From positions 62,001-126,000 of the forward strand of contig JARUKX010000003.1 in the NCBI GenBank assembly GCA_029688825.1: a DNA stretch of 64,000 bases, written 5' to 3'. Below the pieces are notes generated by a model that had not been told where the DNA came from, did no database searches, and was given only the letters and a program-made list of their open reading frames with translations. Of this stretch, positions 8,039-16,620 are shown one piece after another; within the stretch, counting starts at the first letter, position 1, and every line of letters starts with the position of its first letter. The stretch comes from Haloarculaceae archaeon H-GB1-1 (GTDB lineage Archaea > Halobacteriota > Halobacteria > Halobacteriales > Haloarculaceae). Made by a program: the position numbers and the translations under genes.

Positions 8039-8809
8039 ATGGTCGATGTCCTGGAGAACAAGCGAACCGCGACGCGCTTTCGCATCCTCGTGGAGATCGC
8101 GGACCGACAGCCGGCAGTGAGCCAGGGCGAGATCGCCGACGCGGTCGGCGTCACCAGTCAGGCCGTCAGCGAGTACATCCGCGCGCTCGTCGAGGAGGGA
8201 CTGGTCGAGAAGGAGGGCCGCTCGCGCTACCGCGTCACGAAGGAGGGCGTCGACTGGCTGTTCCAGTCGGCCAGCGACGTCCGCCGGTTCGCCGACCACG
8301 TCACCGACGACGTGCTCGGGTCGGTCCAGGAGGACGCGGCCATCGCCGAGACCGACATCGGAGAGGGCGACGCCGTCTCGCTCTCGCTCGTCGACGGGCT
8401 TCTCCACGCGACCCCCGGTGAGGGCGGTCCGGCCACTGGCGTCGCCACGACCGACGCCACCGCCGGCGAGGTCGTCGGTGTGACCGGCTTCGAGGGCGTC
8501 ATCGATCTCGAACTCGGCGACGTGACCGTCATCCAGGTCCCTCCCGTTCGCTCCGGCGACCACCGAGACGCCGGCGAACTCGCCGCCGAATGCGAGGCCG
8601 CCGACGTGGTCACCGCCGACGGCGTCGAAGCCGTCGTCTCGCTCCGGGACGCGGGCGTGACACCGGCTACTCACTTCGCCGCTGGGGAGGTAGCCGGTGA
8701 AGCCGCGAGCCGCGGGCTGGACGTCGTCGTCGTCGCCAGCGCCGACAACGTCGGCCGCGTGACGGACGCACTCAGAGACATGGGCGTCTCCTACGAAGTC
8801 GACCGGTAG
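8039..8809 (+). CDS. MarR-like winged-helix regulator with C-terminal ligand-like domain
   Basis: A 256-residue protein. The first 75 residues form a winged helix-turn-helix (RILVEIADRQPAVSQGEIADAVGVTSQAVSEYIRAL in pieces, then EGRSRYRVTKEGVDWL). The remaining 180 residues form an alpha-beta domain with repeated hydrophobic strands (VVGVTGFEGVIDLELGDVTV, LDVVVVASADNVGRVTDAL) that could bind a small molecule. Similar haloarchaeal proteins are annotated MarR-family or DUF7839; the DUF number is from memory. It shares a divergent intergenic region with the metallophosphoesterase, which is a candidate target. Confidence 0.8.
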   Translation: MVDVLENKRTATRFRILVEIADRQPAVSQGEIADAVGVTSQAVSEYIRALVEEGLVEKEGRSRYRVTKEGVDWLFQSASDVRRFADHVTDDVLGSVQEDAAIAETDIGEGDAVSLSLVDGLLHATPGEGGPATGVATTDATAGEVVGVTGFEGVIDLELGDVTVIQVPPVRSGDHRDAGELAAECEAADVVTADGVEAVVSLRDAGVTPATHFAAGEVAGEAASRGLDVVVVASADNVGRVTDALRDMGVSYEVDR

Positions 8810-8843
8810 CCCGTCTACCGGGCCGTTTCCGAGCGCCGAGCAC

Positions 8844-9572
8844 TCACTCGCCGAGCCACGCGTCCGTGACCTCGAGACTGCCGCGAGTACCGTCGAAGTG
8901 CGTCTCGTACGACATCCGGATCGGGCGGGACATGTGCGGGCCGTCCGTGACGAGCGTCTCGAACTCGCCGCCCTCGCCGAGGACGTGGACGCCGTACTCG
9001 TCGTTCAGGTCCTGCAGTTCGGCGAGCGCCTCGGCGTCGAGGGTCCGACCCAGCCAGGACTCGTCGAGCCCGTAGGCCGCCACCTTGACGATGGTGATCT
9101 CGAAGCCAGCGTCGAGCATCTCCTCGGCGAGCGTGACGGGGTCGCGTTGCCAGAGCGGGGCGAACACGTCGGCGCCGAGGCGGTCGGCCATCGCCTCGAT
9201 GCGGCTGGTCTGGTACTCGCTCTCGACCGCGCCGGCCGTCACGCCTGCGAGTCCGCCGTCGAGTTCGGTGCCGAGTTCGTCGAGTGCCACCTCGAGCGGT
9301 TCGAGCTCCGCGTCGCCCTGGTCGCCCGAATCGGTCGCCGCGTCCGCCTCGAAGTCGTCCGGCTCGACGTTCACGAGCGGAATGCCGACGCTCTCGGCTG
9401 CCAGCATCGCGAGGTCCGTCGCCGGCACGTGGTACATGTACGAATCGCCCTTTGGGTGGACCGTGAGGAGCCGCTGGACGTCCAGCCCTTCCTCCAGCGC
9501 CCGATACAGCGCCCACGAAGAATCCTTGCCGCCCGAGAAGAGACTCACCCACGCGCCCTGGCCGTCGGTCAT
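8844..9572 (-). CDS. dph6: Diphthine--ammonia ligase
   Basis: A 242-residue enzyme for the last step of diphthamide synthesis on elongation factor 2, amidating diphthine using ATP and ammonia. The PP-loop SGGKDSSWA at residues 13-21 is the ATP-pyrophosphatase signature, and the GDSYMYHVP and VFAPLWQRDP stretches fit the Dph6/ATP_bind_4 family. Length is typical. A TATA-like gtttagc (minus strand, 9594-9600) supports the start. Dph2, the first enzyme of the same pathway, lies 40 kb away in this window. Confidence 0.92.
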   Translation of the reverse strand: MTDGQGAWVSLFSGGKDSSWALYRALEEGLDVQRLLTVHPKGDSYMYHVPATDLAMLAAESVGIPLVNVEPDDFEADAATDSGDQGDAELEPLEVALDELGTELDGGLAGVTAGAVESEYQTSRIEAMADRLGADVFAPLWQRDPVTLAEEMLDAGFEITIVKVAAYGLDESWLGRTLDAEALAELQDLNDEYGVHVLGEGGEFETLVTDGPHMSRPIRMSYETHFDGTRGSLEVTDAWLGE

Positions 9573-9603
9573 AGCCGCGATTGGCGACGGCTGGCTAAAC
9601 AGG

Positions 9604-10743
9604 CTACGATTGCCGTTCCAGTATCTCCTCGTCGACCGGCTTGCTCGTGAAGTACGACGAGAAGCGAACGCCGACGAGGCTGACCAACACGCCCGCGAGG
9701 ATGAACACGGCCAACCGCGTTCCGGGTGGGACCGTCAGCCCCTCGACCGAGACGGGGCCGGCGTCGAACGGCGGCACGACGATCGACGGCGCCGAGTTCG
9801 CCGTTTCGAGGAAGAAGGCCGCGAATCCCCGGAGAACGAGGCCGACCGAGACGGCCCCGAACGGAAGGTTCAGGTAGGCGCTGTGGACCTCCTCGTTCCG
9901 GATGAGTTCGTCGAGCAGGCGACCCGTGCTCGCCGCGAGCGCGGCGCTCGTGAGCCACGGCACGCTGTCGAACACGAACTGCATCACCAGCAGCAACAGC
10001 ACCGACGTCCCGGTGTTCGAGACGCCGATCAGGCCGGCGAAGACGCCGACGAGGGCCAGCCCGGCCGCCACGACGTACGTGACGAGCGCGACCTGTCCCG
10101 AGTAGAACGCCTCGCGAATCTGGCCCGGCAGTTGCGCCAGGTAGTCGTCGACGCCCAGGCCCTTGTACAGCAGGAACAACCCCACGACGGAGGCGATGGC
10201 TCCCGTCGCGACGGCCGGGCTCTCGACGACCACCCACAGCACCGGAAACGCGATGAGGACGACGCCAAGCGGCACGAGGACGGTCTTCCGAAGCTCCTCG
10301 TCGGCGAGGAACTGCTTGAGGAGGTAGTAGGTGGACTCGATGTCTCGGGCCTGCCGGATGACGACGCGGTCGACCGCGTCGACGGAGACCCGACTCTCGA
10401 TGATGGGGACCATCCGCTCATCCTCGGCGCTGTCGACGACGATGACCGCCGAGGAGACGTCGTAGTCGTGGATGAGCTCGCTCGCCTGCCGCGCGACGGC
10501 TCGGTCCGCGTTCACCCTGTCGCCAGCGCCCGAGAGGACCGCGACGACGGCCTCCTCGTCGTCGGCTTCGAGCTCGCGGCCGACCCGGAGCGCCTCCAGC
10601 ATGCAGTTCACGCGACTGTCTTCGGGGTCGGAGGTCCCGAACTCGACGACCAGTTCTTCGAGCGCCTGCTGGCCGACGACGGGTGGCTCGCGCTCGCCGA
10701 CGAGATCACCGCCACGGTCGAGGCAGACGACCAGCGTTGTCAC
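9604..10743 (-). CDS. DUF373 family membrane protein
   Basis: A 379-residue archaeal DUF373 protein. The first 160 residues are soluble (TTLVVCLDRGGDLVG, later VAVLSGAGD) and resemble a nucleotide- or ligand-binding Rossmann-like domain. Six hydrophobic helices follow between about 174 and 370. The function is unknown. The promoter coincides with an A/T run at 10765-10777 that probably also ends the sppA transcript: its spacing to the start (about 27 nt) fits a TATA box. Confidence 0.88.
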   Translation of the reverse strand: MTTLVVCLDRGGDLVGEREPPVVGQQALEELVVEFGTSDPEDSRVNCMLEALRVGRELEADDEEAVVAVLSGAGDRVNADRAVARQASELIHDYDVSSAVIVVDSAEDERMVPIIESRVSVDAVDRVVIRQARDIESTYYLLKQFLADEELRKTVLVPLGVVLIAFPVLWVVVESPAVATGAIASVVGLFLLYKGLGVDDYLAQLPGQIREAFYSGQVALVTYVVAAGLALVGVFAGLIGVSNTGTSVLLLLVMQFVFDSVPWLTSAALAASTGRLLDELIRNEEVHSAYLNLPFGAVSVGLVLRGFAAFFLETANSAPSIVVPPFDAGPVSVEGLTVPPGTRLAVFILAGVLVSLVGVRFSSYFTSKPVDEEILERQS

Positions 10744-10764
10744 ACGAATCGAGAGTGGGCGATA

Positions 10765-10777
10765 GGATAAAAAATCC
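10765..10777 (-). terminator. T-run between sppA and DUF373 genes, doubling as TATA box
   Basis: On the minus strand this reads ggattttttatcc, 15 nt after the DUF373 start codon region toward sppA's upstream side is excluded: the run lies between the DUF373 start (10743) and the sppA stop (10792). sppA runs into it from its own end, so the T6 could terminate that transcript, while TTTTTATCC sits 22-34 nt before the DUF373 ATG, where a TATA box is expected. I see no strong hairpin. Confidence 0.35.
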
Positions 10778-10791
10778 CCGCTCGTCCGGAC

Positions 10792-11790
10792 CTATCGTCG
10801 GAATACGAGTCCTTCGTCGGTACCGCCGAGGACGCTCGCGATGCCGGCTCCGAGTGCGTAGGCCGTGGTTTCCGCGCCGCCGCGGAGCCGCTCTGCGATG
10901 CCCCGCTCCGGCTCGAACTCCCGAACCCTGACCTCCTCGACGTCGAGCAGGTCGGCGAGTCGGTCCTCGACGTCGAGCCGAGTTCCGACCTCGTCCACGA
11001 GTCCGAGTTCGAGCGCGCGGTCGCCGAGGAAGACCCGTGCCTCGGTCGACCTGACGTCCTCTTCGTCGAGATCGCGCCCCTCTGCGACGGTGCTGACGAA
11101 ATCGTCGTAGTAGTCGTCGACGATACCCTGGAGGTACGCTCGCTCGTCCTCGTCGAGTTCCTTCAGCGGGAGGCCCGCGTCCTTGTACTCACCGGCCGTG
11201 AACTGCTCGTAGCTGAGCCCGAGCTTGTCGGCCAGCTCCGTCGCGTTGACGCGCGACCCGATGACGCCGATGGAGCCGACGATGGAACCGCTCCGTGCCC
11301 ACAGCTCGTCGCACCCGCTGGCGATGTCGTAGCCCCCGCTCGCACAGACGTCGGTCGTGTAGGCGACCGTGGGGCCGTCGAAGCGCTCTGCAGCCAATCT
11401 GATGTCCTCGCTCGGCACGATCTCGCCGCCCGGCGTGTTCAGCTTCACGAGGAGGCCGGCCGCGTTCTCGTCAGCATCCGCCTGTTCGATCTGCTCGACG
11501 ACCGCGTCCGCGGAGGCCCCCATCGCCCCGCCGACGATTCCGCTTGCGCCGTCACGGGTGATCGGGCCTTCGACTGCGACTTCTGCGACCTCGTAGTCGG
11601 GGAACCGTCGCGTCGCGACGGAGCCACCGTAGCGGAGTCCGACCACCACCGTTCCGATGACCAGGAGGACGCCCAGTAACTCCGCAAGATCGTCCGGGAC
11701 CCTGACGAACAGTAGCCAGCCGACGATGGCTGCAACGAGCGCGAACACTGCGAGAATCGCCGCGCGACCGGCGGTTGACCCGTCGTTCAT
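10792..11790 (-). CDS. sppA: Signal peptide peptidase SppA (S49 protease)
   Basis: A 332-residue membrane-bound serine protease that degrades cleaved signal peptides. Two N-terminal membrane helices (about 10-30 and 36-52) precede the protease domain. The nucleophile is Ser151 in CASGGYDIA and the general base is Lys203 in GEYKDAG; the 52-residue spacing equals that of the characterised Bacillus enzyme. The RSGSIVGSIGVIG segment is also family-typical. The start at 11790 is chosen because an A6 run at 11816-11821 lies at TATA distance and upstream in-frame residues look non-coding. It fits the load of exported surface proteins in this window. Confidence 0.93.
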   Translation of the reverse strand: MNDGSTAGRAAILAVFALVAAIVGWLLFVRVPDDLAELLGVLLVIGTVVVGLRYGGSVATRRFPDYEVAEVAVEGPITRDGASGIVGGAMGASADAVVEQIEQADADENAAGLLVKLNTPGGEIVPSEDIRLAAERFDGPTVAYTTDVCASGGYDIASGCDELWARSGSIVGSIGVIGSRVNATELADKLGLSYEQFTAGEYKDAGLPLKELDEDERAYLQGIVDDYYDDFVSTVAEGRDLDEEDVRSTEARVFLGDRALELGLVDEVGTRLDVEDRLADLLDVEEVRVREFEPERGIAERLRGGAETTAYALGAGIASVLGGTDEGLVFRR

Positions 11791-11875
11791 AGGTCGGCGG
11801 TAGACAGCCGGCGCGAAAAAACGTATCGGCGGCTGGAACGCGGCCCTTATTGCCGTCCATCCGAAACGACATCGT

Positions 11876-12112
11876 ATGTCCGACATCGTTCCGGACGGCG
11901 TGCAGCTCACCCGGAAACGAGCGGTGCTGGCCGTCCTTCCCTTCCTCTTCCTCGGACTCGCGGACGTCGTGCTCCTCCTGAAGTGGGGAGTCGACCCGCT
12001 GTGGGGGTTCATGATCCTGCCGCCGATCCTGTTCATGAGCGCACTTGCGTGGATCGCGTTCCGCTCGGGATTCGTCGGCAGTGGTGGGGCCGAAGTCGAC
12101 CCCTCGAAGTAA
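11876..12112 (+). CDS. Small two-helix membrane protein
   Basis: A 78-residue protein with two predicted membrane spans (AVLAVLPFLFLGLADVVLLL and WGFMILPPILFMSALAWIAF) joined by a short KWGVDPL loop, with an acidic tail. This is a familiar haloarchaeal small membrane protein type without assigned function. The stop codon almost touches the convergent DUF3194 gene (1 nt apart). The hydrophobic pattern and codon use support it as real. Confidence 0.75.
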   Translation: MSDIVPDGVQLTRKRAVLAVLPFLFLGLADVVLLLKWGVDPLWGFMILPPILFMSALAWIAFRSGFVGSGGAEVDPSK

Positions 12113-12113
12113 G

Positions 12114-12350
12114 TTACGCGAACAGGTCGTCGACGGCACCGCGAGCGGCGAGTGCGGCGTCGTCAGCCACCTGATCGGGGTCGGCGTCGACCTCGTCGAC
12201 GACGTCGAGATAGATATCGACTTCGAGGACGTCGTCCTCGAATGAGACTGTCACGTCGAGGTCCCTCACGTCCGACTTTCTGTACCGCGAGAAGACGACG
12301 CCCTCGGCCGCCTGTGCGGCTGTCTGCACGATTTCGTCGTCGGAAGGCAT
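12114..12350 (-). CDS. DUF3194 family protein
   Basis: A 78-residue acidic protein (MPSDDEIVQTAAQAAEGVVF) of archaeal family DUF3194. It follows the prefoldin beta gene by 4 nt, the conserved neighbour of this family, which suggests a link to protein folding or to the ribosome-linked cluster. No catalytic motif is visible. The call combines sequence similarity from memory with conserved gene order. Confidence 0.85.
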   Translation of the reverse strand: MPSDDEIVQTAAQAAEGVVFSRYRKSDVRDLDVTVSFEDDVLEVDIYLDVVDEVDADPDQVADDAALAARGAVDDLFA

Positions 12351-12354
12351 CGGC

Positions 12355-12750
12355 TTACGCGCCGCCGGGGCCGCCCATACCTGGGCCGCCTGCTGGGCCG
12401 CCGCCGCCGCCGCCGAGCATCTGCTGCAGTTCGCTCTGAAGTTCTTCGAACTGCTCCTGGACGCGCTCTTCTTGCTTTTCGAGCGTTTCCGCGCGGATTT
12501 CGAGGCTGTTGACCTTCTCTTCGAGGTCGTCCTGTGCCTCGTCGTAGTCCGTCTCGACGAGGAGGTCGCCGACGGATCGGTACATCGTCGTTTCCTCGTC
12601 GATGTTTTCGAGTTCGTCGAGCGCGGTCTCGGACTCGTTCAGCTGCGTCTGGGCCTGCTCCTTCTGGGCGGCTACCTGCTGGGCCTTCTCCTGAAGGTCC
12701 TGCAGTTGTTCGAGTTTCTCCTGTGCTTCCGGCGGAAGATTACCCTGCAT
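12355..12750 (-). CDS. pfdB: Prefoldin beta subunit with Gly/Pro/Met-rich tail
   Basis: A 131-residue subunit of the hexameric prefoldin chaperone that passes unfolded proteins to the thermosome. Two long coiled-coil helices (about 5-50 and 70-108) flank a short beta region ([15 protein letters not shown]), the standard prefoldin beta layout. The start [13 protein letters not shown] is conserved. The C-terminus is a run of about 20 Gly, Pro, Ala and Met residues ([17 protein letters not shown]), much like the flexible tails of thermosomes. The frame opens 90 nt further upstream but without a conserved N-terminus. Confidence 0.94.
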   Translation of the reverse strand: MQGNLPPEAQEKLEQLQDLQEKAQQVAAQKEQAQTQLNESETALDELENIDEETTMYRSVGDLLVETDYDEAQDDLEEKVNSLEIRAETLEKQEERVQEQFEELQSELQQMLGGGGGGPAGGPGMGGPGGA

Positions 12751-12791
12751 ACGCCAACCCTGGGGACCCGGGTTGAAAGACCCTTGCTTTC

Positions 12792-13034
12792 TCACTCGAC
12801 GCCGGCACACGACTCCGCGACGGACACCAGCGAGAGCCACGTGTTCAGCCCGGCACGCAATGCGACGAGGTCCGCAGACTCGACGTGGACGGTCACGAGG
12901 GCGTCCGTCCGCTCGACGCTGGCGGTCGTTCGGTCGCCGTCGATGTCGCCGACCTCCTGCTGGACGCTACGCTCGACGATGCGAGCGGTAGTTGCGGCTG
13001 CGTAGTCGAATTCGAGAACAGCGTCGTGTTCCAC
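12792..13034 (-). CDS. pcc1: KEOPS complex subunit Pcc1
   Basis: An 80-residue dimeric subunit of KEOPS, which makes t6A in tRNA. The pattern [20 protein letters not shown] followed by [20 protein letters not shown] is characteristic. I choose the GTG at 13034, one base after the RpoP stop; an upstream ATG at 13064 would overlap rpoP heavily and add a non-conserved tail. Position between rpoP and prefoldin beta is the conserved archaeal arrangement. Confidence 0.87.
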   Translation of the reverse strand: MEHDAVLEFDYAAATTARIVERSVQQEVGDIDGDRTTASVERTDALVTVHVESADLVALRAGLNTWLSLVSVAESCAGVE

Positions 13035-13035
13035 G

Positions 13036-13170
13036 TTACTCGACGCCGACTTCCTTGACGTCACGGCTGCGTTCCTTCAGGAGGACGCGGTGGCCGCAGT
13101 ACGGACAGCGGACGCCGCCGTACTCGTCAAGCGTCACGTCGCGCTTGCAGCGGGAACACTTGTAGCTCAT
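13036..13170 (-). CDS. rpoP: RNA polymerase subunit P (Rpo12)
   Basis: A 44-residue zinc-ribbon subunit of archaeal RNA polymerase, equivalent to eukaryotic Rpb12. The translation starts [19 protein letters not shown], then [16 protein letters not shown]. Two CxxC pairs (residues 5-8 and 22-25) bind zinc. The ATG overlaps the L37Ae stop by 4 nt (ATGA), indicating coupled translation. Short but unmistakable. Confidence 0.93.
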   Translation of the reverse strand: MSYKCSRCKRDVTLDEYGGVRCPYCGHRVLLKERSRDVKEVGVE

Positions 13171-13442
13171 TCTTCCTCGGCAAGTGCGGCGCGGATGGAC
13201 CGGCGGACGGTCTTCCCACCGGGCGTCTCCGGTTTGTAACTGCCGCCAGCGAACTTGTAGCCACAGTTCTCACACTGCCAGATGCCGGTCCCCTGACGGG
13301 AGACGCGGTCGTCGTTGCAATCCGGGCAGGTGTGGTCGTCGCGCATCTCGGATTCGATCTCTGCAACGCGGCGGCGAGCGACGCGCCCGTAGCGAGCGCC
13401 GAATCGGCCGGCGCTGCCGGTTCGTCCCTTGTTTTCGGCCAT
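13167..13442 (-). CDS. rpl37ae: 50S ribosomal protein L37Ae
   Basis: A 91-residue zinc-ribbon ribosomal protein beginning [23 protein letters not shown] and CENC near residues 39-42 and 57-60 are the zinc ligands. The C-terminal [17 protein letters not shown] is typical of the family. It heads the cluster L37Ae-RpoP-Pcc1-prefoldin beta-DUF3194, in which spacing is tight enough for one transcript. Confidence 0.95.
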   Translation of the reverse strand: MAENKGRTGSAGRFGARYGRVARRRVAEIESEMRDDHTCPDCNDDRVSRQGTGIWQCENCGYKFAGGSYKPETPGGKTVRRSIRAALAEEE

Positions 13443-13573
13443 AGTACCGTATCATCGGCACAGCGCCCAAATAAACCTGTTGAGTTCTGGCCAGTGGGCG
13501 TCGTCGCGACGCCCGTGAAGGATGCCGGCGATTGCGAGCGCCGACACGCTTCAGGACGAAGTAGATACCCGTA

Positions 13574-16111
13574 TCAGGAACTCTCGTTCGTTTCCGGGGT
13601 TACGGTTGCGGTCGCGGTCGATTCCGGAGTTGCGGTCGCGGTTGCTTCCGACGTCGTCGTCGTCGTCTCGTTCGTTTCCGTAGTGGTCGTCGTGGTCGGT
13701 TCCGGAGTTGCGGTCTCGGTCGACGGTTCGACGATCTCTACCTGGACCGTGTCCGTGTTGTCGCCGTCGTCGGCTTCGATGGTGTAGGTGCCGGGTTCGA
13801 CGCCGTCCGTTCCGAGCGACACGGACCAGTTACCGTCCAGATCCCACTCGTCGGTGGAGTTGGTTTCGAACTGGTCGGGGCTCGGGCCGTCGATGACTTC
13901 GACGGTGATGGTGTTGTCGTCGGGTTGACGGTTGGTCTTCCCGCTGACGACCATCTCCTCACCGACTTCGATCTGCTGGACGCCATCGGCCGCATCTCCG
14001 GCGGCCTGCACGGATTCGATGGAGATGGCACCGTCGGTGTAGCGGAACTCTTCGTCCAGCACGAGGTCGTCACTGCCAGCTTCGTCAGTGGTTTCGTCGA
14101 AGATTCGTTCGACGGCCTGATCCTGGGTCAGACCCGTGCCGATGGACAGGATGTAATCTTCGAGCGCTCCGATGTCCGCTCTGGTCTGGCCGGGGAGGAT
14201 CCCGTCGCCAGCAACTCCGTCGCGGCCGATACCCAGGATTACCGCACGGATGTTACCCTCGTTGAGTTCGCGGTTGTTCGCCGTCACGAGCGGGATGTCG
14301 TCCTCCTCGAAGGTGTCGTCGTCGTCGACGGTCACCTGATCGGTCGCGATGCGGCCACGCGAGTCGACCATCACGACGAGGACTTCGTTCAATCCGGGTG
14401 CGACTCCGCGGACGTTGACGGTCCCGTCTTCGACCGCGATCTGTCCGTTGATGGTCTCGAACGACTGGCCGGTTTCCAGTCCCGGATCTTGCACGATGAT
14501 GGACGTCTGCGAACTCGTCGCCGTGCTGAACTCGGACGTCGTCAACGTCTCCGAGATGTTACCCTGCGAATCGACCACGTCTTCGACCTCCACGACGCCG
14601 ACGCGGTACCGGCCGGGGATGGAGAGGATGTCACTCGCATCCGAGAGGGTGACGTCTTCGCGTTCCCACTCTCCGTCTGCGTCGACGCTGATGGTGTCTT
14701 CGGAGTTGAATTCGCCGTCCGTGTTGATGTCGACGAGCTCCCAGTCGCCCTGGTCGCGGGCGTAGATGGCGACGTCGTCGGTACCCTCTGCGGCGGTGCC
14801 GCGCACGTCGATGTCCTGTCCGGCGACGTACGTGCCGGCGGGACTTTCGAACACGAGTTCGCCTTGCTGCACGTCGAGCGTCTCCTCGTCCTCGTTGTTG
14901 CCGAGGTTGTTCGCGACGTCATCGAGGGCCCGGTCGGCCTGGAAGAGGTCGACCGTCACCGAGGCGTCGTCGAGGAACGCAGTGTCGATCTGTCCGACAC
15001 CGACGCCGGTCTCGTCGTTGACCTCGACCTGCGCCCACGCGAATTCGGCGTTGCCGTCATCGTTGGTGTCGTAGGTTCCCGTGTCGACGACGTCCTGCAC
15101 GTCGGGGAAGACGCGGGTGTCGACGTTGTTGTTCCGGAAGTCGTCGTCCTCGATGACGACGTAGTGGTTCGCGCCGGCGGTCGAGCCTCGGACGGTGAAC
15201 GGAACCCGCTGTCCGCGAGTCGCGTTGTCCGAACCGAGGTCGAGCGTGACGTCGGTCTCGCTCGTCGAGGAGACCGTCGTGGTCCGGGTCGCTGACCCGA
15301 AGTCCAGGTTGTCCCAACCCTCGACCGTGATGGTGTAGTCACCGGACTCCTGATCGCTCAGGTCGAGCGCCCAGTACGCTGCGTCGACGGTGGCTTCGTT
15401 CTGCAGCTGCGAGTCGTTGAACTGGCCGACGCCTTGCAGGTAGACGACGCCGGTTCCGGTCCCCCGCTGCCGATTCGGAGCGATGACTTCGGGGGATTGC
15501 GCGTACGGTCCGCTCAGTTCGTCACGTTGGGCGTCCGAGAGCGCGTTCGCGTTCGTGAGGACGTCGCCGGTGACCTCGTTCCCGTTCTGGTCTCGGACGA
15601 CTATCTCCAGGTCTTCGGCTTCCTCGTAGTTCCATTCCGCGCGTACGAGGAGGGTCTCGTCCTCCTGGACAGAAGCGCCTTCGACGTCGATCCCTCGCTC
15701 GTTGATGACCTCGAGGTCAGTTACGCGCGGGGTCTGGACGGTCACGCCAACTTGGGACGCCTGGCCGTTGACCGCATATTGACCTAGCTGTTGATCCTGG
15801 GGAATCGGCGTTTCGAGTGGAACCCCTTCGGCGTCACCGGAGACACCGACCAGGTTCGATGCGTCGACCGAGTTCCCCTGCTGGTTAACGAGGCTGATGT
15901 CGTCTTCGCCCTGGAAGACGACGGGTTTCGACGTATCGACGACGATATTACTCGGGCCGCCTACGCCGGGATTGAACTCTCCTTCGTCGTCGCCGCCTCG
16001 GTCCGCATTGATCGCATAGACCATTCCGATACTGACCGAGGATATCGCGATCAGCACGACCATCGCGATAGCCTTGACTTTGATATCTGTGCGTGTCTTA
16101 TTTCTTACCAT
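13574..16111 (-). CDS. S-layer-type surface glycoprotein without a visible C-terminal anchor
   Basis: An 845-residue secreted acidic protein. The N-terminus (MVRNKTRTDIKVKAIAMVVL, then a hydrophobic stretch to VYAI) is an S-layer signal peptide. The following VVFQGEDDISLVNQ and the repeated Ig-like beta domains match haloarchaeal S-layer proteins (BGTF surface domain). Seven N-glycosylation sequons are visible, including NDS, NAT, NIS, NST and NWS. The last 55 residues are Thr-rich, a likely O-glycosylated stalk. The frame then stops at NESS with no PGF motif or membrane helix, so the archaeosortase anchor is missing. It may be the main S-layer subunit or a paralogue attached in another way. 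Confidence 0.88.
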   Translation of the reverse strand: MVRNKTRTDIKVKAIAMVVLIAISSVSIGMVYAINADRGGDDEGEFNPGVGGPSNIVVDTSKPVVFQGEDDISLVNQQGNSVDASNLVGVSGDAEGVPLETPIPQDQQLGQYAVNGQASQVGVTVQTPRVTDLEVINERGIDVEGASVQEDETLLVRAEWNYEEAEDLEIVVRDQNGNEVTGDVLTNANALSDAQRDELSGPYAQSPEVIAPNRQRGTGTGVVYLQGVGQFNDSQLQNEATVDAAYWALDLSDQESGDYTITVEGWDNLDFGSATRTTTVSSTSETDVTLDLGSDNATRGQRVPFTVRGSTAGANHYVVIEDDDFRNNNVDTRVFPDVQDVVDTGTYDTNDDGNAEFAWAQVEVNDETGVGVGQIDTAFLDDASVTVDLFQADRALDDVANNLGNNEDEETLDVQQGELVFESPAGTYVAGQDIDVRGTAAEGTDDVAIYARDQGDWELVDINTDGEFNSEDTISVDADGEWEREDVTLSDASDILSIPGRYRVGVVEVEDVVDSQGNISETLTTSEFSTATSSQTSIIVQDPGLETGQSFETINGQIAVEDGTVNVRGVAPGLNEVLVVMVDSRGRIATDQVTVDDDDTFEEDDIPLVTANNRELNEGNIRAVILGIGRDGVAGDGILPGQTRADIGALEDYILSIGTGLTQDQAVERIFDETTDEAGSDDLVLDEEFRYTDGAISIESVQAAGDAADGVQQIEVGEEMVVSGKTNRQPDDNTITVEVIDGPSPDQFETNSTDEWDLDGNWSVSLGTDGVEPGTYTIEADDGDNTDTVQVEIVEPSTETATPEPTTTTTTETNETTTTTSEATATATPESTATATVTPETNESS

Positions 16112-16620
16112 TATTTACCATGTTGTCGAAGTGAATCGTTCGTCTGCCAATTCTAGGTCGGACGGCATTACAGCCGCTCTTTACCTGTGAATTGGGCATC
16201 TGTCCTCCAACAGCATACGGTGGTATGATGGCTATCCTCATTGTAATTGTCAGCCAAATTTCTCAACACATCTGATAATTTCTGACGACTAGATGTGAAT
16301 GAAGGTTTGGGTATTCGTACTTCACTTGCTGAGAAAGATAAAATATCTTATAGAATGGGCGTGTGATAGTCCCAAAATTAGATCATATCGCCCCTCAGCC
16401 GAAGGCCACACAAAGCCGAGCTTATCCTGCTAGTAGTGTACTTACTGGGCGGTGCATCGGGCCAATGGGCACCAAGTAACGCGTACTTTCGGTCGTACGG
16501 CAATCGCGTTACTCATTAAATCTGGTTGCCAGTTCGGGCAAGTGTGAGGTAGCCACTTGTAGAAGGGGATTCCCGAGTACGAAAAGACACGTTTCCTCTT
16601 ACCAAGTACGCTATAACCGT
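16112..16620. other. 509-nt AT-rich gap upstream of the S-layer-type gene
   Basis: No convincing gene. The part from 16200 to 16380 is clearly richer in A and T than its surroundings. It includes agataaaatatcttataga (16337-16355), with an inverted repeat aagat-N5-atctt and TATA-like sequences in both orientations. Since the S-layer-type gene starts at 16111, this could be a strong promoter with a 5' leader of up to about 200 nt. The part from 16440 to 16620 contains the 3' flank of the next gene. Confidence 0.5.

Noticed and set aside
9085-10770. A 561-residue plus-strand open frame
   Set aside because: It spans Dph6 and DUF373 on the other strand, is low-complexity, and crosses a promoter region.
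13501-13573. A possible out-of-frame PGF-CTERM remnant (SVSALAIAGILHGRRDD) after the S-layer-type gene
   Set aside because: There is no PGF motif, the hydrophobic stretch is only about 9 residues, and a stop codon lies just before it. It is likely chance, though a frameshift check is still worthwhile.
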